Numbered from the stretch's first letter, positions 45,485 through 58,102 are shown. The stretch: DNA of 64,000 nucleotides from Coenobita brevimanus (GCA_032717465.1 CM064712.1:20458217-20522216); one strand, 5' to 3'. Program-made: numbers and translations. The notes: a model not told the origin generated them from the letters alone.

Positions 45485-46237
45485 CACGAGGTGCTACCCA
45501 AAAGTTCTAGTAATTTGAGCAGAGGGAGCCAACCGTTTGCAGTTTTGCCTTTTGCAGCTAGGAGTCAGCAGCACCCCTTGTTCGTCAGTTTGTCCCCGGC
45601 CGTGTCTGTAAGCAGACGTGTTGTTGAGCTATGCTTACTACTGTAACGTGGTGTGTAGATGGTTTGGCTGTTTTGTAATGGTGCAGCAATATCAAGTCAA
45701 TGTTGACTATTTTCTTCAATATCCAATGGATTGCTCACAAGGAATTCGTCCCACCCACTCAATCTGTCAGCGGAAAGTTTTACTGTGAAGTTTTGCTGCA
45801 TCTGAGGGAGAACTTCTGCCGCAAATGTCCAGAACAGTGGAAGAACAAGGACTGGGTCCTGCATCATGACAATGCTCCCGCCCACACATCAATTGTTGTC
45901 CGGCAGTTTCTGGCTTCCAGTAACACGGTAGTCATTCCCCATCCACCGTATTCGCTTGCCCTTGCCCTCTGCAACTTTTTCCAGTTTCGAATGCTGAAAT
46001 TACGACTGAAAGGGCGTCGATTTGACTCGATTGAGGAGATCCAAACAGAATCTCAGGAGGTGCTCAACATTATCATGCCTGATGCCTTCCAGGGACGCAC
46101 GGACTAGAGTAAAAAATGCTGGGACCACTGTATACATGCCCAAGAGGACTACTTCGAAGGCGGCAGTGAGACCTAAGAGGTAAAGTAACATGTTTTTCCT
46201 ACAATATTCAATTTACTGGAACTTTTGGGTAGCACCT

Positions 46238-46240
<3 letters not shown>
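45485..46240 (+). mobile_element. mariner-like element, internally deleted
   Basis: About 755 bp with near-perfect terminal inverted repeats: left GAGGTGCTACCCAAAAGTTC then tagtaatttg; right, in reverse, GAGGTGCTACCCAAAAGTTC then cagtaaattg. A TA lies at the left edge (45483-45484); the right edge falls in an AT microsatellite, so the target duplication there is ambiguous. A full mariner is about 1.3 kb; the missing length corresponds to the first half of the transposase. Confidence 0.92.
45700..46107 (+). pseudogene. mariner transposase, C-terminal half
   Basis: Begins around A-H-K-E-F-V-P-P and contains W-V-L-H-H-D-N-A-P-A-H-T (second catalytic Asp), H-P-P-Y-S-L-A-L-A-L-C-N-F-F and L-K-G-R-R-F. 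In mariners the third acidic residue is the Asp in the C-D-F-F block; here it is Asn, exactly 34 residues after the second Asp. The DNA-binding region and the first catalytic Asp are absent, so no active enzyme is encoded. The retained half is uninterrupted over 135 codons. Confidence 0.92.

Positions 46241-46280
<40 letters not shown>
46241..46280. repeat. (AT)n microsatellite
   Basis: A pure AT run between the mariner right end and a SINE. Confidence 0.95.
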
Positions 46281-46283
<3 letters not shown>

Positions 46284-46677
46284 GAGCCTCTGTGGTACAG
46301 TGGTAAAGTGTGTGTTTCGTACACGGGTGAACCAGGGTTCGCGCCCCGCCAGGGTAATGAACTTTGGGAGTGTTTACCCGGCCACATACCGCTTTGGCGG
46401 ACACAAGGGGTGCTGTGGTTGAACCAGTATCGCTTACTATAAAGTATGCTTGCACCAAGTTGCCATGTGCGGGCCGATTACACTCGGTTCACAGACTACA
46501 CACACATCCAAAGCCACTCCAACACTACAATTACACTAACAAGCTCTTCTCACTCTACATACAATCTCTACCAGACAGCCTAAGCCACTTGGTAGAGATA
46601 CATTGGCTGTATCGTCCCGACTTCGGTCGAGATAGGCCGGTCCTGCAGTGGATACTCAAACGCCTGATGATGATGAT

Positions 46678-46678
<1 letters not shown>
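46281..46678 (+). mobile_element. tRNA-derived SINE with (GAT)n tail
   Basis: tRNA-like head with A box TGGTACAGTGG (46293-46303) and B box GGTTCGCGCCC (46336-46346), 43 bp apart. A body of about 330 bp without ORF follows, ending (TGA)n at about 46665-46678. The tail motif resembles the end of RTE-C (gatgatgatgat). The head could derive from a tRNA-Thr/Ala-like gene, but I cannot assign it. Confidence 0.82.

Positions 46679-46680
<2 letters not shown>

Positions 46681-46770
<90 letters not shown>
46681..46770. repeat. (AT)n microsatellite
   Basis: About 90 bp of AT that replaces the expected 3' terminus of the neighbouring RTE-B copy. Confidence 0.95.
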
Positions 46771-46772
<2 letters not shown>

Positions 46773-48880
46773 CCTCCACGTCATCCTGTCCCCTGCCATT
46801 TCACTGCCCTGCTCTGAATTCACACCCCGCTCTCTCATATTCCTCTCCACTCCATCCCTCCGTCTCATCCTTGGCCTTCCCCTCCCTTTCCTCCCCTCAA
46901 CCTCACTCACATACACTCTCCCCGTCAGTCTCTTACTCTCTATGCTCTCCACATGGCCAAACCACCTCAATATGTTTCTCCTAACTCTTCCTATCACATC
47001 CACATCCACACCACAACACTCTTTCACATCCTCATTTGTCAGTCTGTCTCTCCATGTGACTCTACATGCTCCTCTCAAATAACTCATTTCCACTGCTCTC
47101 ATTCTTGACTTGTGCCCTCGAACAACGTCCAACCTTCACGTCCATACATTAGAGTTGGTATCACAATACTTTCATGTAATAACTTTTTCACTTCCGTGTT
47201 CACTTCCCTGTTTCCCATCACTGCCTTCAAGGAACCAGCATCCTTTCTTTCTTGTTGTACCCTTCCAAGTACTTCACCCTCCAATCTTCCATCCTTACTC
47301 ATCACACTACCCAAGTACTTAAACGTACTTACATTTTCCATTTCCACATCATCCATCCTCACTGTATATTCACTGACTTCACCTCTCTCGAAGACAATAA
47401 CTTTGCTCTTCCCTACATTCACCTTTAGATTCCATTTCTTACACACTCTCTCAAACTCATCCACCAAGCCTTGCAGCTCCCCTTCGTCTTCACTTAACAA
47501 CACAGTATCATCTGCAAACAACAATACAGGGAGTTTCCAAACAATGCTCTCTCTCATTAGGGCCACTCCAACATCCACTGCCCTACCTTGTATCTCTTTT
47601 ATAACCCCATCCGTATACAGATTGAACAGCCATGGAGACATGACACATCCCTCTTTCAACCCAATCTTCAAACAGAAAAACTCACTCAGTTATATCCACA
47701 CGTACTGCGCCTTAACACCATCATACATACGGTACTCTTCTCAACATTCAGCACCTTCCCATCTACTCCACATACGCTTAATACTTTCTACAATCCTTGT
47801 CTATTCACCCTGTCATATGCTTTCTCCAAATCCATGAAGGCCACATTCAGCTTCTTTCCCATCTCTAGAAACTTTTCCACTAAAGATCTAAGAATGAATA
47901 TCTGATCTACACAATTTCTTCCCTTCCCCAAACCTCCCTGTTCTTCTCCAACTAATTTCTCCGTTATTTCCCTAACTTTGTCAATAAGTATCCTACCGAA
48001 TACTTTTCCTATTACACTAAGAAGACAAGTGCCCCAATGATTACCACACGCTTCTTTTTCTCCTTTCCCTTTGTACAAGGGAATATTTATACCTGACTTC
48101 CAATTCTCCGGGACTCTATCTTCCTCCCAGGCCAATTTGCTCATCTTCCACATCCATTCTACTACAATCTCTCCCCCATACTTCAGCATTTGACCACACT
48201 TCATTAATTCCTGGGGCTTTCCCCATTTTGACTTTCTTCATTGCTTCTACAACTTCCATCCTACTGATTTCTTCCTGTCTTCTCACCTCCCTTCTTCTCC
48301 CAGCCATTCCCCAGCCACTTATACTTGCATTACTTTCATTCTCTATGTTCAACAGTTCATTAAAGTGTTCTCACTATGTGCTTACTTTTTCTCCCTTCTC
48401 AACTAGTAATCTTCCATTTTTTATTTTTCACTCCCATACTAACTTCACTGCCACCCTGTCTGACTCTCTTTACCTCTTTCCAGAACATTATCTTGCATTT
48501 TCTCCACTTTACACTCAAATTCCTTCCAAATTCTGCATCCACTCTCTTCTTACTCTCAAACTCCTGGATACATATACCTACTCCTGGATATATATACCCC
48601 ATCCATACTCCCATTCTTTCACACTCTCTCCTCCCCATTTAGTTTCAGTTAATCCACATTCATGCACTTTCGCACCCTCAAGCACCTGGACAATCTCTCT
48701 CTCTCTTTCACCTCATCATTTGCACCCCATACATTCCATGTCGCCATCCGTATCATGTCCTTTGTTCGGTCCTTAGTCATCTTTTGGTCAGTCCTGGTCC
48801 GAGGCTTCTTGTTCGTATTTTTAGTTAGTTGTTTTCCGGGGAGGGGCACTAATGCTCCGCCAACCCACTTGCTGTAACGT
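46771..48880 (-). pseudogene. RTE-B, longest copy, endonuclease mostly deleted
   Basis: The minus strand starts with a leader (48833-48887) followed by I-R-M-A-T-W-N-V-W-G (48757-48729), the first block of an APE endonuclease. About 40 residues later most of the endonuclease is missing. The frame then passes a linker, V-K-M-G-K-A-P-G-I-N-E-V, P-L-Y-K-G-K-G and M-D-L-E-K-A-Y-D-R-V-N (about 47833). After a gap and frame change come C-V-M-S-P-W-L-F-N-L-Y, L-L-F-A-D-D-T-V-L-L (intact catalytic box, near 47520), Y-L-G-S-V-M-S-K-D-G, R-W-F-G-H-V and G-R-G-R-P-R-M-R-R-R-D. The 3' terminus is replaced by an AT microsatellite. This copy is more diverged than the three short ones. Confidence 0.88.
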
Positions 48881-48884
48881 AGGG

Positions 48885-48886
<2 letters not shown>

Positions 48887-48954
<68 letters not shown>
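48887..48954. repeat. (CA)n(TA)n microsatellite
   Basis: Lies between the 5' end of the RTE-B copy and the 3' end of RTE-A. Confidence 0.95.
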
Positions 48955-48956
<2 letters not shown>

Positions 48957-51900
48957 CCTAGGCTGCTTCTCCCATGGAAAGGGAGGTAGCCGAGACAGGA
49001 CGACACCCTCCCCATTTACTCATCCATTCAAACACAGTCATTCGCATTTTAGCCCCAAAAGGGAGAAGGGACAGATCCTCACCGCACCACACCTCACAAG
49101 GGTCAAATGCAGAGTGCAATCAGTGACATCCACAGCAGGGCCCTACAGCAGAGCTGGTTTACCCCTGCCACATCATAATAGACCCATCCCCTTACTCGCA
49201 CCTGACCTGACTAGCTAATCAGACCAAATGCAGGAGAATATCCCCTCAGGGCTGCATCATCATTTATTCATTCACAATTTCTCTCCATTTATTTCTGTCA
49301 CGCACAGCCATTCTTCCTTGCTCAACAGACAACCCTCTCGCATCCAGCGCTCTCTTCACACTGTCCACCCATCCTATTCGTGGTCTTCCTCTCAGCCTTA
49401 CACCTCTCACATCAGATCTAGTTATCTTTTTCACCAATTGCTCATTATCCATTCTCTCCATATGCCCAAACCATCGCAACATCCTCTACTCAACTCTACC
49501 AGCCATCTCCCGAACAACTCCAGTTCTCCTTCGCACTTCATCATTTCGCACTCGATCCATACGCGTCACTCCACACATACTCCTCAGACACCTTATCTCC
49601 ATTACATTCAAACTTTTCCTCTCTGCTACACCTATATTCCAAGTTTCAGCCCCATATAACGCAGTCGGTACCACAACACCCTCATACAGCCTTCTCTTTA
49701 CATCCATTCTAAGCGAACGACATCTAAACACTTTTTTCATTCCTCCCAGCACCTTTCCTACTTCATTTATTCTAAACTTCACTTCTGCATCTATTCTTCC
49801 ATCCATAGCAACATGCGACCCTAAATATTTAAAACACTCCACCTCCTCAAGCAACTCAGCATTCAAGACTATATTCATCCCCCTACCATCTACCAACCTC
49901 ATACACTTCATCACTTTACTCTTATTCTCATTTACTTTCAATTTCCTCCTTTCACACACCCTTCCAAACTCCTCTACCAACTGTCTCAATCTCTCCTATG
50001 AATCAGCCACCAGTGCAATATCATCTGCAAACAGCAGCTGCTTAAGATTCCACTCTCCACCATCGACATTCACCAGACTCAGACCTCCACCTAAAACACT
50101 TGCATTCACCTCTCTTACAACACCATCCATATAAATATTAAACAACCAAGGCGACATCACACATCCCTGTCGCAGCCCCACTCTCACTGGAAACCAGTCA
50201 CTCACAGCATTTCCCACTCTTACACATGCTCTACTATTTAGATAAAAACTTTTCACCCCTTTTAGTAACCTACCATCAAGTCCATACAATCTTAAAACAG
50301 TCCACAAAGCCTCCCTATCAGTTCTGTCATACGCTTTCTCTAAATCCATGAATGCCCAAAACACATCCTTGCCTTTCGCTAAATACTTTTCACACACTTG
50401 TCTCACAGCAAACACCTGATCCACGCATCCCCTCCCTCTCCTAAAGCCACACTGCTCATCACCAATTACTCCCTCTGTACCCTCTCTCTCATAATTAACA
50501 CTCTACCATACACCTTACCTACAACACTCAACAGACTTATACCCCTAAAGCTAGTACATTCATACTTATCACCCTTGCCTTTATACAACGGGACCACACA
50601 AGCACTAGCCCAGTCAATTGGCACCATACCTTTCACAAAACACACATTCAACAATCTTACTAACCAGTCAACAATAGTCACTCCACCACCCTTCAGGCAT
50701 TCAACAGCACACCCATCCATACCTGCAGCTTTCCCTGTTTTCATCTCCTTTACTGCCTTCTGCACTTCCTCCTTCGTGATCAAAGAATCATTCAACTCTC
50801 CCAACACATTTATTCCTTGCACCCTTCCATTTGCCACAATCTCAGCCACCCTTTCCTCCTCTACATTTAAGAATCTTTCAAAATACTCTGCCCATCTCTT
50901 CCTTACTGCATCAATCCCAATTAATATCCTTCCATCCTCTGTTTTTATTCGTTCTTCCTTCCCTGACTCTTCCTTTCGCTCCCTTTTCACCTCCTTCCAA
51001 AACATTTTCTTATTCTGTTGGAAATTCTCAGTCAGCCGCCTACCCCACCTCTCATCTGCTGCCACTTTAGCATCACGCACAGCTCTTCTCGCCCTATTCC
51101 TCCTTTCCTTATACCTCTCATATGACACCTCATCCTTCCTCTGCAGCCACACTTCATATGCACGTTTCTTCTCTGCCACAGCCATACTTACTTCCTCGCA
51201 CCACCATCCACTTCCTTTTCTTACACCACCACCCACATGTCTCACACCACACACCTCTTCTGCATGCCCCACCACAGCATTCTTAAACAACTGCCATTCC
51301 TCCTCCACACTGCCATTTTCCTGATCTTTCACTGCGTTCCACTCATCTTTCAGTTTCTCCTGATACTCTTTCATTTTCTCTCTTTTATCCAACTCACTTA
51401 CTTTCAAAACCTCCCTGCCACACCTAACCCTCCTAGCTCTCACCCATCTCATACCTACTCTTAACTTTCCCTCCACCAGGTAGTGGTCAGACATACCTTC
51501 ACCCTCCCCTCTCAGAACTCTCACATCCAACAATCTTCCTATTACATTCCTAGACACAACCACATAGTCCATCAAAGCTCTATCAACAATCCTTTCACCC
51601 TCCTGTCTTACCCATGTATACTTATAAATATCTTTCTTCTCAAACAGCCTATTTCCAATCACCATCTCTCGCTCAACACACATCCCTATCATTCGTTCCC
51701 CATTTTCATTTCTTCCAGGCACACCATGCATACCAACTACACCTTCAACCGCTACATTTCCCACTCTAGCATTCAGATCTCCCATCATGACCACATTCAC
51801 ATTTGCTCCAAAACTCTGCAGACACTCATCAACATCATTCCAGAAAGACTCCCTCTCCTTCATCCCTTTCACTACCAGGCCCATATGCACTCACAAACAC

Positions 51901-52428
51901 CCACAACTCCCGTTCAAATTTCGCTTTCACCCACATCAGTCTCGATGACACCTCCTTCCATTCAGTCACATACTGTTGTACTTTCGGACTCACTAACAAG
52001 GCCACATCTTCTCTTGCCCTTCCTCTATCAACACCAGACAATCTTCCAGTCACACTTCCAAACATAGACTCACCCTTCCCTTTCATCTTCGTTTCACTCA
52101 AAGCTAACACATCCAACTTTCTTCTCACAAACATTCTCCCAATCTCCTCCCTTTTAGCCTCAGTCGTACTACATCCACGCACATTCATAGACCCAATCTT
52201 CAGGGTACGGGGATAACTCAATCCCCCATCCCTTTCTCTGGCCTGCCTCTTTTTAGGAACTAAAAAACAGAGGAGGGGGTCCCTAGTCCCCTCATTCCGC
52301 CACTTTTAGTCGCCTTTTACGACACGCAGGGAATACGGTGTCAGTATTCTTCCTAACACAACCTGGCCCCAGAGTAGTAGTACCACCCCATAGTGCGGCC
52401 AGATTGTGTCCCTCCCGCCACAGGAGGG
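48955..52428 (-). mobile_element. RTE-A non-LTR retrotransposon, near full length
   Basis: About 3.5 kb on the minus strand: a 5' leader (52222-52428, containing ccacttttagtcgccttttacgacacgcaggg on plus), one endonuclease-reverse transcriptase ORF, a 3' UTR of about 300 bp (48955-49260) and an AT/TATA-type tail region. The leader abuts (CA)n(AT)n. This is the reference copy for the fragments at 423-917 and 42718-43666. Confidence 0.88.
49264..52221 (-). pseudogene. RTE-A endonuclease-reverse transcriptase
   Basis: Nearly complete. APE endonuclease: I-G-S-M-N-V-R-G at the start, L-A-L-S-E-T-K-M-K (catalytic Glu), S-A-Y-G-P, V-V-M-M-G-D-L-N-A-R-V-G and M-S-D-H-Y-L-V. Reverse transcriptase: T-G-K-A-A-G-M-D-G, P-L-Y-K-G-K-G-D, M-D-L-E-K-A-Y-D-R-T-D, M-S-P-W-L-F-N-I-Y-M-D and L-L-F-A-D-D-I-A-L-V-A-D (catalytic, near 50015). 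C-terminal part: Y-L-G-S, L-R-W-F-G-H-M-E-R-M and L-R-G-R-P-R-I-G-W. Lesions: frameshift at about 51835-51890, frameshift near 50460, TAG near 49990 (other copies have a sense codon) and TAG at 49483-49485 (CAG in copy 2). Few lesions overall, so it was active fairly recently. Confidence 0.9.
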
Positions 52429-52429
52429 G

Positions 52430-53318
<889 letters not shown>

Positions 53319-53399
53319 TAAATTTGGCGACCTCTCATCAGGATATTCAGGATATTATCATAAGGATATTGTTTGATATTTTGTGACTGTGATATATTC

Positions 53400-54626
53400 A
53401 TGATGGCTACTATTTCTACACTTGATGAAGCCAAAGATTTTTTGTCAAATGTGCAAACAGTGTGTGATATAGAAAACAGAACAAAGAATGAACTGAAGCT
53501 TGTTGCTCAACAATTGGGAATTGCAGTTCACTCTCATCATTCTAAAGATCAAATTGTTGGCATGATTAATAAGAGCTTGTTTAATGTAACTCCTCCAAAT
53601 GAGCAAACGCAGATTGAATTAGCTAAGTTACAGCTAGCCCTGCAGGAGGCTTGTGCTAAGGAGGCGGAGTCTCGTGTTAAGGAGGCTGAATTTCAAGCAC
53701 GTGCTAAGGAGGCTGAGTCTCAGGCTAAGGAGGCGGAATCTCAGGTTCGGATTCAGGAGGCACAGATACAGGCTCAGGCACAAGTTGAACTTGCCAGGAT
53801 TCAGGCAGACCATGAGTATCGCATGAAACAAGGTGGAACTGGATCATCTAGCTCTGATGATTTTGATGTGGCTAAAAATGTTAAACTTGTCCCTCCTTTT
53901 AATGAATCTGATTTAACAAAGTATTTTCAGTTGTTTGAGAGGGTAGCTACAGGTTTTAATTGGCCAAAAAAGTATTGGCCAGTACTCCTTCAAACTGCTC
54001 TCACCGGTAAAGCTCAAGTAACTTATGCATCTTTGCCTCAGGATCAGTCTGATAATTATGATGTAGTTAAGAGCTTGATTCTTAAGGCCTATGAGCTTGT
54101 TCCTGAAGCCTATAGAGTAAAATTTAGGACAACTTACAAGCAAGATAAGCAATCCCATGTTGAGTATGCAAAAATCAAAGAAGATTTGTTAGAGCAGTGG
54201 TTAAATTCTAAGAATGTGGATTCTGATTTTGACAAATTTAAGCAGATGATTTTGCTGGAGGACTTCAAAAGGTGTATTAGTAAAGATGTAAGCCTATATC
54301 TTGATGAGAAAAGAATAGATAATTTGTCTGATGACGCAGTTTTAGCTGATGAGTATGTTCTCACTCACAAGAGATATTCTAGAGAAAAAGGGAAAGCTGA
54401 GAGTAAGTACGTTGCCTCTACTCAGAGTACAGGTAACAGGAAAGAGAATAAGGATGATGTTTCTCAGGAAGTAAATACCAGCTTCACCTCTAGATTTCAG
54501 AAAAGTAAATGTACTTATTGTAGTAAGCTTGGTCATACTACGGAGAGATGTTTCAGGAGACAGCGTGATGTGAACAAAAAGGAGTCTTTAAATATTCAGT
54601 CAATTGGTCTAGTGTCCACTCTTTAG
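53400..54626 (+). CDS. gag: Gag polyprotein
   Basis: The structural protein that forms the particle and packages RNA. ATG pair at 53400/53403 (the second follows directly), ending at TAG 54624-54626, about 408 residues. The N-terminal 75 residues lack a named motif. Residues around 80-135 are a coiled-coil-like stretch of near-repeats (K-E-A-E-S-x). A retrotransposon gag domain follows (L-V-P-P-F-N-E-S-D-L-T-K-Y-F, F-N-W-P-K-K-Y-W-P-V-L-L, S-H-V-E-Y-A). Near the end is a single zinc knuckle, C-T-Y-C-S-K-L-G-H-T-T-E-R-C (C-x2-C-x4-H-x4-C). The frame is intact. The stop codon is in frame with the downstream protease. Confidence 0.92.
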   Translation: MMATISTLDEAKDFLSNVQTVCDIENRTKNELKLVAQQLGIAVHSHHSKDQIVGMINKSLFNVTPPNEQTQIELAKLQLALQEACAKEAESRVKEAEFQARAKEAESQAKEAESQVRIQEAQIQAQAQVELARIQADHEYRMKQGGTGSSSSDDFDVAKNVKLVPPFNESDLTKYFQLFERVATGFNWPKKYWPVLLQTALTGKAQVTYASLPQDQSDNYDVVKSLILKAYELVPEAYRVKFRTTYKQDKQSHVEYAKIKEDLLEQWLNSKNVDSDFDKFKQMILLEDFKRCISKDVSLYLDEKRIDNLSDDAVLADEYVLTHKRYSREKGKAESKYVASTQSTGNRKENKDDVSQEVNTSFTSRFQKSKCTYCSKLGHTTERCFRRQRDVNKKESLNIQSIGLVSTL

Positions 54627-57600
54627 AGTTCCCAGAATTCTTTAACTGAGTTAATTGAATCTGCTTTGAGGGGTAACTTAAATTCTCATGATGGAGCTCC
54701 TCTTTTGAGCAGTAACGTGGGTGACACTCTCAAGAGTTCATGTGCTAATTTCCTGTCTGATGGTTTTGTCAGTCCTCTGGACAGTAATGACAGGAAATCA
54801 GTTAAAATATATCGTGACACAGGTGCTTGCCAATCCCTTATGCTGACCAGTGTTCTAGGCTCTAATGTTAATTCCTCTGATGAAACTGTAATCTTACAAG
54901 GTGTAGGGAATAATTACTTCTCTGTCCCTCTGTGCAGAGTGAATTTAGAGTCTGGTTTTGTTAATGGTTCCGTTATGGTTGGGTTGGTTGAGACACTCCC
55001 AATGTCAGGTGTAACTTTCTTACTTGGAAATGATATTGGTGGAAGTCAAGTGTGTCCAGCTCCTCAGTTGTCTAGTGAGCCAGTGGCTGCGGCCCAGGAT
55101 TGTGATGTCCCTGATGTGTTCCCTGCATGTGCTGTCACTAGGGCTAAGTCTAAAGTTACTGGTGATTTAGAGGATAATGATGATGATGATGTTATCCTAG
55201 CTGACACTTTTCTTGCTAATTTGGACCACTCACCAGATGAGGCAGTACCCCGTAGTGTTGATAATTTGTCTCGTCAAGAGTTGGTTGAGTTGCAGGTTGC
55301 TGACCCTGAGTTGAAAGGTCTAGCTAACTCTGCTTACAGTGAAGAAGAGTCAGCCGGTGCTTCTACTTGTTATTATGTAAAGTCAGGAGTACTTATGAGG
55401 AAGTGGAGACCCCCAACAGCATCAGCCGACTGTGAATGGGAGGTTGTACATCAAGTTGTCATCCCTCGTGTTTGTAGGCAGGATATCATTAGAGTGGCTC
55501 ATGATTCCAGTTTGGCAGGACACCTTGGAGTGAGGAAGACTGTGGCACGCATTTTGAAACACTTCTACTGGCCAGGTATCTTCAAGGATGTTTCCTGGTA
55601 TTGTAAGTCTTGTCACACCTGTCAAGTTGTGGGAAGTGTAATCAGACCGAAAAGGTTGCACCTCTAGTTCCCATTCCTCCTTTTGAGGCGCCTTTCACCC
55701 GTGTGTTGGTGGATATTGTGGGCCCTCTTCCTAAGACTTCTTCAGGATTTTCTTATGTGTTGACCATGATTGATATGGCTACTCGTTATCCTGAAGCCAT
55801 TCCACTTAGAAACTTCTCAGCAAAGAACGTGGTTAAGGAAATGCTAGGGTTCTTCACAAAGTTTGGTCTGCCCAAGGAGGTACAGTCAGACCGGGGAAGT
55901 AATTTCATGTCAAACGTTTTCAAGCAGTCTCTGAAAGAGTTGGGCATCACCCAGATCACGTCTTCAGCTTACCATCCCCAGACCCAAGGAGCGTTGGAGA
56001 GATATCATCAAACACTCAAATCGATGCTCAAGAAATACTGTTTGGAACATCAGAAAGACTGGGATAAAGGTCTTCCATTCGTTGTGTTTGCTGCAAGAGA
56101 ATCTCCAAATGAATCACTGGGCTTCTCACCTTTTGAACTACTGTTTGGCCATGAAGTAAGAGGACCCCTTAAGTTACTCAAGGAATGCTGGCTGTCGGAG
56201 GAAGATGACGTCAACCTGCTGGAGTATGTGATGAAGTTCAAAGAACGGCTGTCCACTGCTTTACAGCTGGCGAGAGAGAATTTAGGAGCTGCTCAGGAGA
56301 AGATGAAGACTTGGTATGATAAGAAGTCCAGGTTACGCCACTTTCAGCCAGGAGATCAGGTTTTGATTCTGCTACCAGTTCATGGGCAACCTCTTCAAGC
56401 CAAGTTTAGTGGCCCTTATTTCGTGGAGAAGAAACTCAGTGATGTCAGCTATGTCATCGCCACACCAGATCGTAGAAAGAGCAAGCAACTATGTCACATC
56501 AACATGCTAAAGTTATATCACAAGCGGGATGAAAATAATCCAGTCTGCACTGTAGCTGTTCCACCCGAGTCTGCAAGTGAAGCTCTCCCATGCAGTATGA
56601 GCCTGAGTGATAGTTTGGGGAAGAATCCTGATATCATGAATGATCTCCAGACTAAGCTTTCTCATCTACCTCCCAAGGAAAGGCAGGAGTTTTCGGCATT
56701 ACTGCAGGAGTACCCGCAAGTGTTCCGTGCCACTCCAGGAAGAACTACTGTGTTGATGCATGATGTCGAGGTTGGAGACGCAAAGCCAATTAAACTGCCT
56801 CCTTACCGTGTGAACCCAGTGAAAGTTCCTCTCATCCAGAAGGAGCTTGGCTACCTGTTGGACCACAAGATGATTGAGCCCTGTCCAGAGCGAGTGGAGT
56901 TCTCCTGTCACTCTGGTCCCTAAGCCAGGTGGGTCACAGCGGCTTTGCATCGACTACAGACGTGTTAATCAGATAACTAAAACAGACACTTACCCTCTCC
57001 CTCGTGTAGAAGATTGCATAGACAAGATCGGAAAGGCTAGGTACATAAGTAAGTTTGATTTGTTAAAGGGATACTGGCAAGTACCTATGACTGAACGTGC
57101 TAGGGAGATCTCATGTTTTGTAACACTAGGAAAGGCTTTTTGCATGTTCTGTAATGCCGTATGGTATGAAGAATGCACCAGCCACATTTCAGAAGCTCAT
57201 GAATGTTGTAACAGAGGGTTTGGCAGGGTGTGTTGTTTATATTGATGATGTATTAATCTTCAGTGACAACTGGAAAGATCACCTATGCCATGTCAGTAAA
57301 TTTCTTGAGCGTTTGGTTCATGCTAATCTTGTAGCTAATTTATCAAAGTGTGAGTTTGGTCAAGCTAAAGTTCAGTACCTTGGGTATGTAATTGGTGATG
57401 GACATGTTGCACCACCAGGAGCTAAGGTTCAGGTTATAAGTGATCTTCCCAGACCTAAAAGTAGGAAAGAGCTACAAAGATTTTTGGGAATGGTAGGTTA
57501 TTACAGGAGATTTGTTCTTAACTTTTCTATTCTTGTATCACCACTTACAGACCTACTGAAAAAGGGAGTTAAATTTGTCTGGACCGATAACTGTGAATCC

Positions 57601-58041
57601 TCTTTCAACAAATTTAAAGCTATTCTATTAAGTCAGCCAGTGCTCGCTACTCCAAATTTTGCTAAGCCTTTTAAGATGGCTGTTGATGCAAGTGATACAG
57701 GAGCTGGGGCTGTTTTGCTGCAAGAGGATGATCAGGGTATTGAACACCCTGTATCTTATTACAGTAAGAAGTTCACTCCACCTCAAAAGAACTACTCAAC
57801 TATTGAGAAAGAGCTTTTGGCCTTGATTTTGGGTTTACAGCATTTTTCATTTTATTTGTGTTCTGGTTTTGACCCCATAGTCATTTATACCGATCATAAC
57901 CCACTGAAATTCCTTAGTAAGTTTAAAGATAAAAATCAGAGATTGACAAGATGGAGTCTACTTCTTCAGGAGTATTCATTAGACATACAACATGTCAAGG
58001 GGAAAGAAAATGTTATTGCAGATTGCTTATCTAGACTTTAG
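54627..58041 (+). pseudogene. pol: Pol: protease-integrase-RT-RNase H
   Basis: Continues in the gag frame after the UAG. Protease: R-D-T-G-A at 54813-54827 and L-L-G-N-D. Integrase: zinc-binding H2C2 region (A-H-D-S-S-L-A-G-H to C-K-S-C-H-T-C, about 55495-55625), then the core with V-D-I-V-G-P, V-Q-S-D-R-G-S-N-F and G-A-L-E-R-Y-H. Second Asp and Glu are 35 residues apart (DD35E), followed by a G-P-Y/F-type motif (S-G-P-Y-F-V, near 56413). Reverse transcriptase: P-V-T-L-V-P-K-P-G-G, L-C-I-D-Y-R-R-V-N, S-K-F-D-L-L-K-G-Y-W, M-P-Y-G-M-K-N-A-P-A-T-F-Q and the catalytic Y-I-D-D (57238-57249). RNase H: M-A-V-D-A-S-D-T-G, E-K-E-L-L-A, I-Y-T-D-H-N-P-L, ending at TAG 58041. Small indels near 55630, 56890 and 57145 shift the frame. 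All catalytic residues are present. Confidence 0.93.
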
Positions 58042-58090
58042 ACAGATTGTTTTAGAGTAATAAGAAATTTCCTTTGTAAATTACTTTTTC

Positions 58091-58102
58091 TTTGTGGGGA
58101 GG
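58091..58102 (+). promoter_or_regulatory. Polypurine tract
   Basis: tttgtggggagg immediately before the right LTR; the primer for plus-strand DNA synthesis in LTR retrotransposons. Confidence 0.75.

Noticed and set aside
50398..52067. Large plus-strand frames of 308 and 194 codons
   Set aside because: They are antisense shadows of the RTE-A ORF.
55610..55667. Programmed frameshift between protease/zinc region and integrase core
   Set aside because: The shift falls inside the integrase, between the H2C2 region and the catalytic core, where no known element uses recoding; a 1-nt deletion in ggaaag is simpler.
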